Assembly: GCA_964403565.1 (NCBI GenBank)
Contig: CAYOFV010000007.1
Coordinates: 1 to 31,768 of the forward strand
Length of the DNA: 31,768 nucleotides
From: Thioglobus_B sp964403565
Lineage (GTDB): Bacteria; Pseudomonadota; Gammaproteobacteria; PS1; Pseudothioglobaceae
Direction of reading: 5' to 3'
Positions 7,936 to 15,767 of the stretch are shown piece by piece. Both the position numbers and the translations under genes were made by a program. The notes below the pieces were generated by a model. That model searched no databases. It worked only from the letters and a program-made list of their open reading frames with translations, and was not told the origin of the DNA. Each line of letters begins with the position of its first letter. Position 1 is the first letter of the stretch.

Positions 7936-9309
7936 ATGAGCATACCACAATCAATCTTTAAAGCTTATGATATTCGCGGCATTGTTAGCGAAGATTTAAC
8001 CCAAGAAAACGTTGAACTTATCGGTAAGGCAATTGGCAGCGAATCTATTGCCAAAGGCGAACGCGGAGTTGTTGTTGGTAGAGATGGAAGATTAAGTGGT
8101 CCAGACTTAATTCAAGCACTTAAAACCGGTATTAAATCTACTGGATGTCATGTAGTTGATATTGGTATGGTGCCAACTCCTCTTGTGTATTTTTCTACAT
8201 ATACAAAGGCCGCTTCATCTGGAGTTATGATTACCGGATCTCACAATCCGCCAGAATATAACGGTTTCAAAATTATGATTGCTGGTGAGACTTTATCAGG
8301 TGATAGAATTCAAGAACTTTATCAAAGAATAATTAATAAAGACTTTGAAAATGGGCATGGAACTAGTACTAGGGTCGATGTTGAACAAGACTATATCGAT
8401 ACAATAAAATCAGATATCAAATTAGAAAAACAACTACACATTGTTGTTGACGCAGGCAATGGTGTTGCAGGAAATATAGCACCTAAACTATATGAACAAC
8501 TTGGAGTTAAAGTTGATAAATTATTCTGCATGGTAGATGGTAATTTTCCGAACCATCACCCTGACCCTTCTAAACCAAAAAACCTTGAAGACATAATTCA
8601 AGAAGTGAAAGATACTGGCGCTGATATGGGTTTTGCTTTTGATGGCGATGGCGACAGACTAGGTCTTATTGATAACGAAGGTAATGTTATTTGGGCAGAT
8701 CGCCAAATGATTCTATATTCTCGCGATATTCTTAAGCGCAACCAAGGCGGGAAAATTGTATTTGATGTTAAATGCTCTTCACTACTACCCAAGGATATTA
8801 GTGAAAATGGCGGTGAGCCAATTATGTCACGCACAGGTCATAGCTTTATTAAGGCCAAACTTAAAGAAACAGGTGCACTACTCGGCGGTGAGATGAGTGG
8901 TCATATATTCTTTAAAGAGCGTTGGTACGGCTTTGACGATGCGCTCTACACTGGTGCAAGGCTTTTAGAAATTATGTCAAAAACTGATAAAACTTGCCAT
9001 GAAGTTTTTGCCGATTTACCTGATAGCATCAATACGCCAGAGATTAATATTCATTTTGATAAACAAGGTGAGCAATTCGATGCAATGGAAAAACTGGCAA
9101 AAAATGTTGATTTTACAGGTGCAGAAATTACTACTATTGATGGAGTACGTGTTGATTACCCAGATGGATGGGGATTGGTTCGACCGTCTAACACTACACC
9201 TTGCTTAGTATTAAGATTTGAAGCCGACAATGAAAAAACCATTAACAATATTCAAAATAATTTCAAAACTTGGCTAGAAAATAACGATATTTCTACCAAA
9301 GACTTCTGA
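7936..9309 (+). CDS. Phosphomannomutase/phosphoglucomutase (AlgC/ManB type)
   Basis: Interconverts hexose 6- and 1-phosphates (mannose, glucose) for nucleotide-sugar, LPS and polysaccharide synthesis. The 457 residues carry all four motifs of the alpha-D-phosphohexomutase family. The catalytic phosphoserine is Ser102 in TGSHNPPEYNG. The metal loop is DGDGDRLG (236-243), the sugar-binding loop GEMSGH (318-323), and the phosphate-binding loop RPSNTTP (416-422). The ATG at 7936 gives the usual N-terminus (SIFKAYDIRG). The last codons (ENNDISTKDF and stop) occur again 710 bases downstream, beyond hicAB, so the present 3' end may have been supplied or rebuilt by an insertion. Confidence 0.95.
   Translation: MSIPQSIFKAYDIRGIVSEDLTQENVELIGKAIGSESIAKGERGVVVGRDGRLSGPDLIQALKTGIKSTGCHVVDIGMVPTPLVYFSTYTKAASSGVMITGSHNPPEYNGFKIMIAGETLSGDRIQELYQRIINKDFENGHGTSTRVDVEQDYIDTIKSDIKLEKQLHIVVDAGNGVAGNIAPKLYEQLGVKVDKLFCMVDGNFPNHHPDPSKPKNLEDIIQEVKDTGADMGFAFDGDGDRLGLIDNEGNVIWADRQMILYSRDILKRNQGGKIVFDVKCSSLLPKDISENGGEPIMSRTGHSFIKAKLKETGALLGGEMSGHIFFKERWYGFDDALYTGARLLEIMSKTDKTCHEVFADLPDSINTPEINIHFDKQGEQFDAMEKLAKNVDFTGAEITTIDGVRVDYPDGWGLVRPSNTTPCLVLRFEADNEKTINNIQNNFKTWLENNDISTKDF
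9275..9307. repeat. Left copy of the direct repeat flanking hicAB
   Basis: These 33 bases are the last codons of the phosphomannomutase gene. They match 9985-10017 at 32 of 33 positions. Weaker similarity (24 of 34 by eye) continues upstream, pairing 9241-9274 with 9951-9984. The repeat may be an attachment-site-like left junction. Confidence 0.85.
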
Positions 9310-9346
9310 CTCGCATTAATTAAAACTACTATGTAGCGCTCGAGTG

Positions 9347-9685
9347 TTACTCTACAACACTTTCAGATAAGGTTTTACCAATAAAAGCATTTAGAGAAAT
9401 ATGCTCTTTTAAAGCTTTTTTATAAATTTTTCTATGTAAGTCTGGATCAATCCTAACATTAAAAACACCTTTATAAGCTTTTTGTGGCTCACGACCCAGT
9501 TCAGCGCAAGTGTTAATATAATCATCAACACTTTGTTTAAAGTTAGATTCTAATTCTTCAACATTAGTCGCTTCGAAAGTAACCAAATCATCGATCATTT
9601 CTAATTTTCCAAAAAAGCATTTATCTTCATTAGAGTACTCAACACTACCAATATAATTCTTATACTCAATAACATTACTCATCAT
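9347..9685 (-). CDS. hicB: HicB family antitoxin
   Basis: A 112-residue antitoxin of a type II toxin-antitoxin pair that binds and neutralises HicA and usually represses its own promoter. The N-terminal part (about 8-70) has the partly degraded RNase H-like HicB fold pattern: YIGSVEYSNEDKCFFGKLEMIDDLVTF appears in two adjoining blocks, then the VEEL…DDY helix. The C-terminal part has a ribbon-helix-helix-like NVRIDPDLHRKIYKKA followed by SLNAFI, typical of DNA-binding HicB proteins. Its start overlaps the end of hicA by 11 bases. Two adjacent ATG codons are possible starts. It converges on the phosphomannomutase gene with 37 bases between the stops. Confidence 0.88.
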   Translation of the reverse strand: MMSNVIEYKNYIGSVEYSNEDKCFFGKLEMIDDLVTFEATNVEELESNFKQSVDDYINTCAELGREPQKAYKGVFNVRIDPDLHRKIYKKALKEHISLNAFIGKTLSESVVE

Positions 9686-9929
9686 AAATCTCCTTTAATT
9701 TCACTTGTATTTGTTTTACTAAATATACTTTCAATACATTGCTTGGATGTGGCTTATGCAGGTTTATTAAATTATCTTCTTTTTCGTTATAAAACTTTAC
9801 AGCAGAGCCCTTTCCTTCTATTTTTTTATAACCACAACTTGTTAATAGTGAGCTTAATTCATCAAATGTTAAATCTTTTCTAATAGGTTTTTCTAAAAAC
9901 TTCTTTAACAGCTTGTCTTTTTTGCTCAT
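9675..9929 (-). CDS. hicA: HicA family mRNA interferase toxin
   Basis: An 84-residue toxin with the small double-stranded-RNA-binding-like fold of HicA, which cleaves mRNA and stops growth when free of HicB. Visible pattern: a helix (TFDELSSLLTSCGYKKI), the GKGSAVKF strand (39-46), and LHKPHPSN (57-64) before the last helix (VYLVKQIQVKLKEI). In many HicA proteins a His follows GS. Here Ala is in that place and the His residues lie in HKPHP, a variant I remember in part of the family, so activity is plausible but unproven. It is the first gene of the pair. The ATG has no Shine-Dalgarno sequence and sits almost on a possible -10 (TATTGT). Confidence 0.85.
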   Translation of the reverse strand: MSKKDKLLKKFLEKPIRKDLTFDELSSLLTSCGYKKIEGKGSAVKFYNEKEDNLINLHKPHPSNVLKVYLVKQIQVKLKEIYDE

Positions 9930-9950
9930 GACAATATGGTATCACATTTT

Positions 9951-10019
9951 AGTTACAAAATTCAAGAAAAATTCAGAATTTAGTTAGAAAATAACGATAT
10001 TTCCACCAAAGACTTCTAA
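9951..10019 (+). pseudogene. Remnant of the phosphomannomutase gene 3' end
   Basis: Aligned with 9241-9309, the frame reads ENNDISTKDF and a stop (TAA at 10017-10019 in place of TGA). The differences in the well-kept part are silent (CTA/TTA Leu, TCT/TCC Ser). One position is nonsense (TGG to TAG at 9981-9983). Bases 9985-10017 form the right copy of the direct repeat. The silent pattern says this was once a coding 3' end, not chance similarity. Confidence 0.8.
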
Positions 10020-10182
10020 TTTTAATTTTTTCCGAAATTTTTTCTTTTCTGTAATAGGCAAGGCCTATTACACTCAAAAACAAGGTATTTTCAGCCTAAA
10101 ATGATGTTTTTTTGCCATTTTTAGGGGTTTTGGCTAGGTGATTTTTCCTCATTCGTAAAATTTAGCAAATTTTATAGATGAT
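10020..10182. other. Gene-free gap with two inverted repeats
   Basis: No reading frame or promoter is convincing. Two hairpins are visible. A perfect 9-bp stem with a 3-base loop lies at 10051-10071 (GTAATAGGC/GCCTATTAC). An imperfect stem lies at 10095-10103 with 10116-10125 (CCTAAAATG/CATTTTTAGG, one bulge). A T-rich stretch precedes the first hairpin on the plus strand, and no U-run follows it on either strand, so neither is a standard terminator. They lie between two ends of genes on opposite strands. Confidence 0.6.
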
Positions 10183-11064
10183 TTAATTTGTACTGTAATA
10201 AAGCGAAATTATTGTAAATACCAAAAAAGCGAAGAATAATCGAATTGTAACCAACAAAATAACATCTGCACCAAATAATACAAATAACAAAGTGTCTTCA
10301 ATAATAGCATGTGCAACCATTAGAAAATAACACACAGAAATTACTTGCTTCCTAGTCATGTATTTTGCTTCTTTTATTAAAACACCAGCACCATAAGTAA
10401 TACCAATTAAAACACCAGTAACTAACGCCATGATGGTACTGAGATGATGGTCAAATTTAGTAAGTAATTTAAGACCTTTGATAAATGTAGTTACAAAAAT
10501 AACCAAACTTACCAATACAATTATTTCTAAAGCCAGCAATACCGCCTCCATTAATTTATTGGTAATAAAATCTATAAAATTAACTGGTGTATTTAAATCT
10601 ATTTGATAGGTGGAACTTTTAACTAGATCAGGATTATCAAACAATATTTCTGTTGGAATAATTAATAAAGGTATTAATACTATAAAAGCCATAACAGTTC
10701 TAAATAAAATAGATTTAACCCAATCAATGCCAAGTTTTTTCATAATAGTAGATTCAACCGGAATTGAATGAAGTACGCCTAAAAACAACCCTAAGATAGT
10801 CCAATCATAAACACTCAACCCAAGTGGTGCAGCAAATGCAATGGCTGCATATAAATTTAAAAATACGCCCGATGCTAATGCAAGAGCAGCCTCTGGTGGT
10901 AGATTTAATAATGTGGTTAGCGGTTCAAATACCTGGGCAATAATAGGCATTAATTCAAAATACAATAACAATTCCGCCAAAAGAAAATAAGGGATTACCA
11001 TTATTAGTATTATCTTGGCCGTTGACAAAGACGAGCCAATAAACTCTTTAAAATTAAATTCCAT
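10183..11064 (-). CDS. Nucleoside recognition (Gate) domain membrane protein
   Basis: A 293-residue inner-membrane protein with about eight hydrophobic segments. Two stretches look like Gate (nucleoside-recognition) domains. The first is around residues 60-115 with ASGVFLNLYAAIAFAAPLG and LGVLHSIPVEST. The second is around 215-275 with MALVTGVLIGITYGAGVL and VAHAIIEDTLLFVLFG. Proteins of this type are related to the SpmA/YjiG and FeoB gate regions; the transported substrate is unknown. It starts 19 bases after the LysE-type gene on the same strand, with no obvious Shine-Dalgarno sequence, so the two probably form one transcript. Because the LysE family exports amino acids, a transport role is likely but inferred. 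Confidence 0.75.
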   Translation of the reverse strand: MEFNFKEFIGSSLSTAKIILIMVIPYFLLAELLLYFELMPIIAQVFEPLTTLLNLPPEAALALASGVFLNLYAAIAFAAPLGLSVYDWTILGLFLGVLHSIPVESTIMKKLGIDWVKSILFRTVMAFIVLIPLLIIPTEILFDNPDLVKSSTYQIDLNTPVNFIDFITNKLMEAVLLALEIIVLVSLVIFVTTFIKGLKLLTKFDHHLSTIMALVTGVLIGITYGAGVLIKEAKYMTRKQVISVCYFLMVAHAIIEDTLLFVLFGADVILLVTIRLFFAFLVFTIISLYYSTN

Positions 11065-11083
11065 AATTTATTATTGTAAATAA

Positions 11084-11710
11084 TTAGCGAGTTATAGCCT
11101 CTAAATAAACATTTATTAAGATCCAGACGGCAACTAGTAATAACGATCCAGAGAAAAAATAATTTAAATATTTCTCAGTTTTTGAATCATTTACCCATTT
11201 AGAAATATAATTGCCAGCAGCAACCCAAGTAAAATGAGTTGCTATATTAAGCACTGCTAGCATAAATACCAAATATAAAACTTGAGAGTTACGATCAAAA
11301 CTCCCATCAAGCAAAGTAGAAAACATTAAAAATAACATCGTCCAGCCTTTCGGATTTAGCATTTGCAAAACTATGCCGTCTTTAAAGGTAAACGCCTTAT
11401 TGCTCACAGTATTAGAGTTGTTTGCTTTACTTGTCTTAATAAACTTGTAAGCCAAGTAAATAATATACAGAGCACCAAGTATTTGAAATATCAAAATTAA
11501 ATCTGGATATCGTTGCAACACTTCGCCAAGCCCAAATCCAATAATCAAAGAGTAAATAATAAAAATTAAATCTACCCCTATAATTAATGGTATTGAGCCT
11601 TTTACCCCCTGCCCTATTCCAGACATGGAAAAAACTATATTAGCCGGACCAGGGCTAAAAACCAAGGGAAACATTAATCCAAAAAACAATAAAAAATATT
11701 CTATATTCAT
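11084..11710 (-). CDS. LysE/RhtB-type exporter
   Basis: A roughly 208-residue inner-membrane protein of the LysE/RhtB family, which exports amino acids and related compounds. It has about six hydrophobic segments, and the N-terminal helix ends in the family hallmark FSPGPANIVFSMS. The NPKGWTMLF stretch in the middle is also typical. The frame is open 29 codons further, to 11797, but that would run into the divergent LysR gene and its palindrome, and the extension is not hydrophobic. The ATG at 11710 is therefore preferred. A TATAAT ends 7 bases before this ATG, which suggests a leaderless mRNA. The divergent LysR regulator and the downstream Gate-domain gene complete the unit. Confidence 0.87.
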   Translation of the reverse strand: MNIEYFLLFFGLMFPLVFSPGPANIVFSMSGIGQGVKGSIPLIIGVDLIFIIYSLIIGFGLGEVLQRYPDLILIFQILGALYIIYLAYKFIKTSKANNSNTVSNKAFTFKDGIVLQMLNPKGWTMLFLMFSTLLDGSFDRNSQVLYLVFMLAVLNIATHFTWVAAGNYISKWVNDSKTEKYLNYFFSGSLLLVAVWILINVYLEAITR

Positions 11711-11717
11711 GTCGATA

Positions 11718-11723
11718 ATTATA
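11718..11723 (-). promoter_or_regulatory. Putative -10 box for the LysE-type gene
   Basis: TATAAT on the minus strand, separated by 7 bases (TATCGAC) from the ATG at 11710. A TTGTGA 16 bases upstream could be the -35 (4 of 6). Transcription would then start at or next to the ATG. Confidence 0.5.
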
Positions 11724-11762
11724 GGATTAAAAATATTATTCACAAACGATAAATACTTATCC

Positions 11763-11787
11763 TTTGCATAAGGTATTCTTATGCAAA
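11763..11787. promoter_or_regulatory. Perfect palindrome, likely LysR operator
   Basis: Two 10-base arms, TTTGCATAAG and CTTATGCAAA, around a 5-base centre (GTATT). The core TAAGGTATTCTTA fits the T-N11-A rule for LysR-type binding sites. It overlaps the start of the LysR gene and lies about 50 bases upstream of the LysE-type start. It is well placed for autoregulation and for control of the divergent gene. Confidence 0.75.
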
Positions 11788-12701
11788 TGAAAAACAAATT
11801 ACCGCCACTTAATAACCTTCACACGTTTAGTATTGCTGCTAAATATTTGAGCTTTTCTAAAGCTGCAGATGAGCTATCAATTACTCAAGCTGCTGTTAGT
11901 CAGCAGATACGACTATTAGAGCAACGCCTTGGATTTGATTTATTTTATAGACTACATAAACAATTAAAACTAACTGAACAAGGAATAGCGCTACAAAACC
12001 CTGTTAATTCTGCCTTAGATAAGATAATCAATACTTTAGACGAATTAAGAAAAAATCCAGAAAAAAGCGTTCTCACTATTAGTGTTTTGCCATCGCTTGC
12101 CATTAAATGGCTTATTCCACGCTTAAGTGATTTCAACAAACAACACCCAGATGTCGATGTACATATTAATGCACATTTAGGGTTGAGTAATTTTAAAAAT
12201 GACGATTTAAGTATTAGTTTTGGACACCAGAACAATGACAACCTAGAGGCAAAATTTCTAATGGATGAAGATATGTTTCTAGTTGCTAGTCCTAAACTAT
12301 TAACTGGGAAATATAACTTTAACGAGATTAGTGATATTAAACATCACACATTAATCCATGATTCTGTTGACTGTGTGTTTGAAGCGTATGGAATATTTGT
12401 TGAACCTGGTTGGGATGATTTTGCCAAACTGCTTGATGTAGATATCAAAAACAATAAAGCATTGACTCTCAATCAATCACATTTAGTTGTTCAAGCTGCA
12501 ATTGCCGGCCAGGGTGTTGCTATTGCAAGAAGTGCTCTAGTAGCTGATGATTTAGATTCTGGTCAATTAGTCAGGATTTATAAAGATAAAGTTCTTAAAT
12601 CCCCTGGATATCATTTGGTTTATCCAAAGTCTCGAATTAATGATAAAAATATTCAGAAATTTGAGAGGTGGATATTGTCTATTAAAGATGACTATAAATA
12701 A
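11781..12701 (+). CDS. LysR-type transcriptional regulator (GcvA-like)
   Basis: A 306-residue LysR-type regulator. The N-terminal winged helix-turn-helix is clear (LSFSKAADELSITQAAVSQQ, about residues 25-44), followed by IRLLEQRLGFDLFYR. The opening LPPLNNLHTF is like GcvA relatives. The C-terminal two thirds form the effector-binding domain. An ATG at 11781 and another at 11787 are in frame. The second lies 7 bases after TATTCT and directly after the palindrome's last bases, so it may be the true start. By its divergent position it most likely controls the LysE-type exporter; the effector (probably an amino acid) is inferred. Confidence 0.9.
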   Translation: MQMKNKLPPLNNLHTFSIAAKYLSFSKAADELSITQAAVSQQIRLLEQRLGFDLFYRLHKQLKLTEQGIALQNPVNSALDKIINTLDELRKNPEKSVLTISVLPSLAIKWLIPRLSDFNKQHPDVDVHINAHLGLSNFKNDDLSISFGHQNNDNLEAKFLMDEDMFLVASPKLLTGKYNFNEISDIKHHTLIHDSVDCVFEAYGIFVEPGWDDFAKLLDVDIKNNKALTLNQSHLVVQAAIAGQGVAIARSALVADDLDSGQLVRIYKDKVLKSPGYHLVYPKSRINDKNIQKFERWILSIKDDYK

Positions 12702-12744
12702 ACTAGAGTGCCTTAAACTTTAGTTTCAAAGTATCACCTCTCTA

Positions 12745-13632
12745 TTAAAAAAATTCATCCTTCTTTTTTGAAACAATATCGTATTTCTTGCCTTTATAAG
12801 TAAACTCTAAACGATTAGCATGAAGCATTAGTCTTTCTGTACCAGTTGCTTTAACTCTATCTTCTTTAGTTAAAGTTTTATTTAAATATTTATCAGCCAC
12901 TTGCTCACTAACACCGTAAATTGGATCACCTAAAATACTATGGCCTATTGCATCTAAATGCACTCTTATTTGGTGCTGTCTTCCAGTAATAGGTATGGCT
13001 TTAACTAAAGTTGTATTATTTTTTTCATTAAATTTTAAAGGCTGAATGTGAGTGGTAGATAACTTGCCATCATTGCCCTTGCAAGTCATCTTAATGGTAA
13101 TTTTGCTATTTGCCTTAGCAATAGGTTTGTCAATTGTTATATTTTCTTTTACTTGGCCTTTAACTACTGCCAAATATTCTTTTTTATATTCTTTGTTTTC
13201 AAACATGGTTTTTAAAATAGTATTTGCCTGTTTGTTTTTAGCCACCAAAACTAAGCCAGAGGTTTCTGCATCAATTCTATGTACCAAATCTGCATCTTCT
13301 CCAAATTGATATCTTATTTCATCAAGTAGACAATACTCTGTGGTCTTGCGAGTTGGATGCACCATAAGTCCAGATGGTTTATCGAATATAGCAAAACCAT
13401 CTACCTCAAATATTGGCCTTAATCCTCTTGTACTGCCTGTAAATACAGCCACTTGAATAAATTCACCACTTACAATATCGCCGTTTTTTAAGGTTTTGTC
13501 TTGATCGTTAAAAACTCTATTTTTAGCTAAAAGTCTTTGAGATTTTGCCAAGGGTAAGTTTGCATCCTCTAGAAGAAAAGTCTGAATTTTTTTACCAATG
13601 ACAGATTTGTATTTTTTAAGTACAAATGGCAT
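12745..13632 (-). CDS. RluA-family pseudouridine synthase
   Basis: Isomerises uridine to pseudouridine in rRNA or tRNA. The 295 residues have an S4-like N-terminal part (about 1-60) and the RluA catalytic core from about 75. The catalytic Asp is Asp121 in HRIDAETSGLVLVAKN, with KPSGLMVHP before it and GRQHQIRVHLDAIGHSILGDPIYG after it. I cannot tell which RluA/C/D subgroup or target applies from sequence alone. It is the last gene of a minus-strand run that includes a PNPOx-like protein 18 bases upstream, and it ends convergent with the LysR gene, 43 bases away. Confidence 0.93.
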   Translation of the reverse strand: MPFVLKKYKSVIGKKIQTFLLEDANLPLAKSQRLLAKNRVFNDQDKTLKNGDIVSGEFIQVAVFTGSTRGLRPIFEVDGFAIFDKPSGLMVHPTRKTTEYCLLDEIRYQFGEDADLVHRIDAETSGLVLVAKNKQANTILKTMFENKEYKKEYLAVVKGQVKENITIDKPIAKANSKITIKMTCKGNDGKLSTTHIQPLKFNEKNNTTLVKAIPITGRQHQIRVHLDAIGHSILGDPIYGVSEQVADKYLNKTLTKEDRVKATGTERLMLHANRLEFTYKGKKYDIVSKKKDEFF

Positions 13633-13650
13633 GTTTATAAGTAGATTGAG

Positions 13651-14202
13651 CTACGTGTTTTTATCAAGAATATTTATTGGCTTTCCATCTAGGCTTACTT
13701 GGTTTTTATCATGCCAATATTGCTGTATTCCATCCTCGCCTTTTTTCTCACTCCAATCTTTTAAGGTTTGTCTATCACCCTTGTATTCATACAGCGGAAC
13801 ACCAAAGCCACATGATGTGTGAACTAGATCAACACTTAGATCAAAGATTTGTCTAGCTCCTACAATAGGATCAAACAATGAATACAACTCTTCCCAGTTT
13901 TTATCGTTTCTATGCACGGCTTGCGCATGACCATACAGGCGCAAAATCATTGGGTTTTCATCAAATGAATTAAACATTATTGTCATTCTGCTTTGATTTT
14001 GCATATGCGCTGCAGTTTCATTACCACTACCAGTTGCATTAAGCCAAACAACCCTATTCTTGTCAAGAATGCGTAATGAGTCCAAACCCTTGGGAGATAT
14101 GTTTATTCTGCCATCTATATCAGCTGTGGCAACAAAAAACATTTTTTGCTTTGAGATAAAATCTTCTAAATTCTTAGGTATTTCTTGGTATTTTTTACCC
14201 AT
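13651..14202 (-). CDS. Pyridoxamine 5'-phosphate oxidase-like flavin-binding protein
   Basis: A 183-residue protein of the PNPOx-like split-barrel family, whose members bind FMN or related cofactors. Visible pattern: EIPKNLEDFISKQKMFFVATAD at the N-terminus in two short blocks, then INISPKGLDSLRIL, LNATGSGNETAAHM, and MTIMFNSFDENPMILRLYGHA. This arrangement is typical of the subgroup often called pyridoxamine 5'-phosphate oxidase family. It is not the biosynthetic PdxH. The frame is open to 14244, but the ATG at 14202 gives the usual N-terminus and overlaps the stop of the small membrane protein by 8 bases. The substrate is unknown. Confidence 0.82.
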   Translation of the reverse strand: MGKKYQEIPKNLEDFISKQKMFFVATADIDGRINISPKGLDSLRILDKNRVVWLNATGSGNETAAHMQNQSRMTIMFNSFDENPMILRLYGHAQAVHRNDKNWEELYSLFDPIVGARQIFDLSVDLVHTSCGFGVPLYEYKGDRQTLKDWSEKKGEDGIQQYWHDKNQVSLDGKPINILDKNT

Positions 14203-14380
14203 TTTTAATCTTATCTTTCCAGCTTGATGCAAGAGCAATATCAAAAACTATTGCAAAAATCAATATAACTAAAGCTCGCTCTGAGCCTTGTGAATAGTAA
14301 ATGTAAAAACTACCAATAAGTAGCGCTATACCGATAATTGTTGAGATTGTAAGGCCAATATTATTTTTTACGATATTCAT
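14195..14380 (-). CDS. Small two-helix membrane protein, unrecognised
   Basis: A 61-residue protein with two hydrophobic stretches (about residues 9-29 and 35-52) and a short basic C-terminus (KDKIKNG). I recognise no family. It begins 19 bases after the mgtE stop, and its own stop overlaps the PNPOx-like gene by 8 bases, which suggests co-transcription and translational coupling. GAGG about 13 bases upstream is a weak Shine-Dalgarno match. That it is a real gene is inferred from this tight packing and its hydrophobic pattern. Confidence 0.65.
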   Translation of the reverse strand: MNIVKNNIGLTISTIIGIALLIGSFYIYYSQGSERALVILIFAIVFDIALASSWKDKIKNG

Positions 14381-14399
14381 ATTTATACAAAAGCCTCAT

Positions 14400-15749
14400 C
14401 TAAATAAACATTGCAGCTAGGCCTAAAAATGCCACAAAACCGATAACATCGGTAATTGTAGTTAGAATAACTCCACCTGCAAGAGCCGGGTCAATTTTAA
14501 ATTTAGTCAATAGCGATGGAAGTACAGCACCAGAAAAAGCAGCAAATATCAAATTAGCAATAACTGCCATAGCAATAACTGCTGAAATTTTTATATCTTT
14601 AAACCAAAAATAAGTTGCAATTCCGATTACTACTGCCCAAAGAACACCATTTAGAAATCCAACTGCAACTTCCTTATTCATTAGTGCTTTTAGATTTGAT
14701 GTTGTAACCCTGCCAGTTGCAATTCCTCGAGTTGCAAGAATAAGTGTTTGTGTTCCGGCAATCCCACCCATGGATGCTACAACCGGCATAAGAATTGCTA
14801 GTGCAATTGTATCTCTAAGTGTCGCCTCAAACAAACCAATAAAAAATACCGCAATAAAAGCAGTTATAAGGTTAACCCCCAGCCAAATACTTCTGCTTTT
14901 TGTTGATTCTACCACTGGTGCAAAAATATCATCTTCTTCGTCTAGACCAGCCATTGACATAACCGAGTGCTCGGCTTCATCACGAATCACATCTACCACA
15001 TCATCAATAGTAATACGACCAATTAATTGGTTTTCACTATCTACAACTGGTGCTGAAATTAAATCACGCTGTTCAAATAAACTAGCAACTTCTTTTTCAT
15101 CAGTATCTGCAGAAATTGGTTGAATATTATTAATCAATGGTTCAATATTTTGCTCTGCTTCATTTGTAAGCAAAGTTGAAATATGAATAGAGCCTAAATA
15201 TTTATACTGTCTATCAACAACAAATACTTGATCAGTATCTCTTGGCATTTCTTTTAATAAACGTAAATAGCGAATTACTGTACGCACGGTAACATCAGAG
15301 CGTACAGTAATAATATCAATATTCATCAAACCGCCGGCAGAGTCTTCAGGGTATGACAATACTTGCTTTAAATGATCTCTATGTTTATGATCAAGAGTTA
15401 ATAACAGGTTGTGTAGTGCTGCTTCAGGAAGATGTGGAACTATGTCTGCTAAATCATCCATATCCATGCCTTCTGTTGCATTTACTATAGATGAAACATC
15501 CATCTCTTCTAATAATTGTTCAGCTACGTCTTCATTTAATTCTTTAAGGATGTCGCCTTGTATTTGCGAGTCTATTCCACCCCAAAGCTGAGTTCTGTCT
15601 TTTGGAGTAAGGGCTTCCAATAGGCGAGAGATTTCACCCGGATGCAAACCATCAAGTTTTGCTGCCGCTTCCTCATATAAAGATGCCTCCAAAGAGTTTA
15701 TTAATCCTTGAAGGCAATCTTCGAAAGAAGTGTTCTCAACTTCCGACAT
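14400..15749 (-). CDS. mgtE: Magnesium transporter MgtE
   Basis: A Mg2+-gated Mg2+ channel of the inner membrane, 449 residues, with all the family parts. The cytoplasmic N domain of helical repeats spans about 10-130 (LLEALTPKDRTQLW, then QLLEEMDVSSIV). A pair of CBS domains spans about 130-255 (FVVDRQYKYLGSIHIS and RITIDDVVDVIRDEAEHS). The C-terminal membrane domain, about five helices, starts near 285 and includes the pore-region PVVASMGGIAGTQ. Mg2+ binding between the N and CBS domains closes the channel in known homologues. A good AAGGA lies about 8 bases before the ATG. It follows hpf by 43 bases. Confidence 0.95.
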   Translation of the reverse strand: MSEVENTSFEDCLQGLINSLEASLYEEAAAKLDGLHPGEISRLLEALTPKDRTQLWGGIDSQIQGDILKELNEDVAEQLLEEMDVSSIVNATEGMDMDDLADIVPHLPEAALHNLLLTLDHKHRDHLKQVLSYPEDSAGGLMNIDIITVRSDVTVRTVIRYLRLLKEMPRDTDQVFVVDRQYKYLGSIHISTLLTNEAEQNIEPLINNIQPISADTDEKEVASLFEQRDLISAPVVDSENQLIGRITIDDVVDVIRDEAEHSVMSMAGLDEEDDIFAPVVESTKSRSIWLGVNLITAFIAVFFIGLFEATLRDTIALAILMPVVASMGGIAGTQTLILATRGIATGRVTTSNLKALMNKEVAVGFLNGVLWAVVIGIATYFWFKDIKISAVIAMAVIANLIFAAFSGAVLPSLLTKFKIDPALAGGVILTTITDVIGFVAFLGLAAMFI

Positions 15750-15767
15750 TAATATTCCTTATTTATT

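Noticed and set aside
9343..9361. AGTGTT/AACACT inverted repeat at the hicB end as a terminator
   Set aside because: The stem is 6 bp without a U-run on either strand and overlaps the end of the hicB coding sequence.
11711..11797. N-terminal extension of the LysE-type gene to 11797
   Set aside because: It would overlap the divergent regulator and its palindrome, is not like the family's N-terminus, and the ATG at 11710 gives the normal length.
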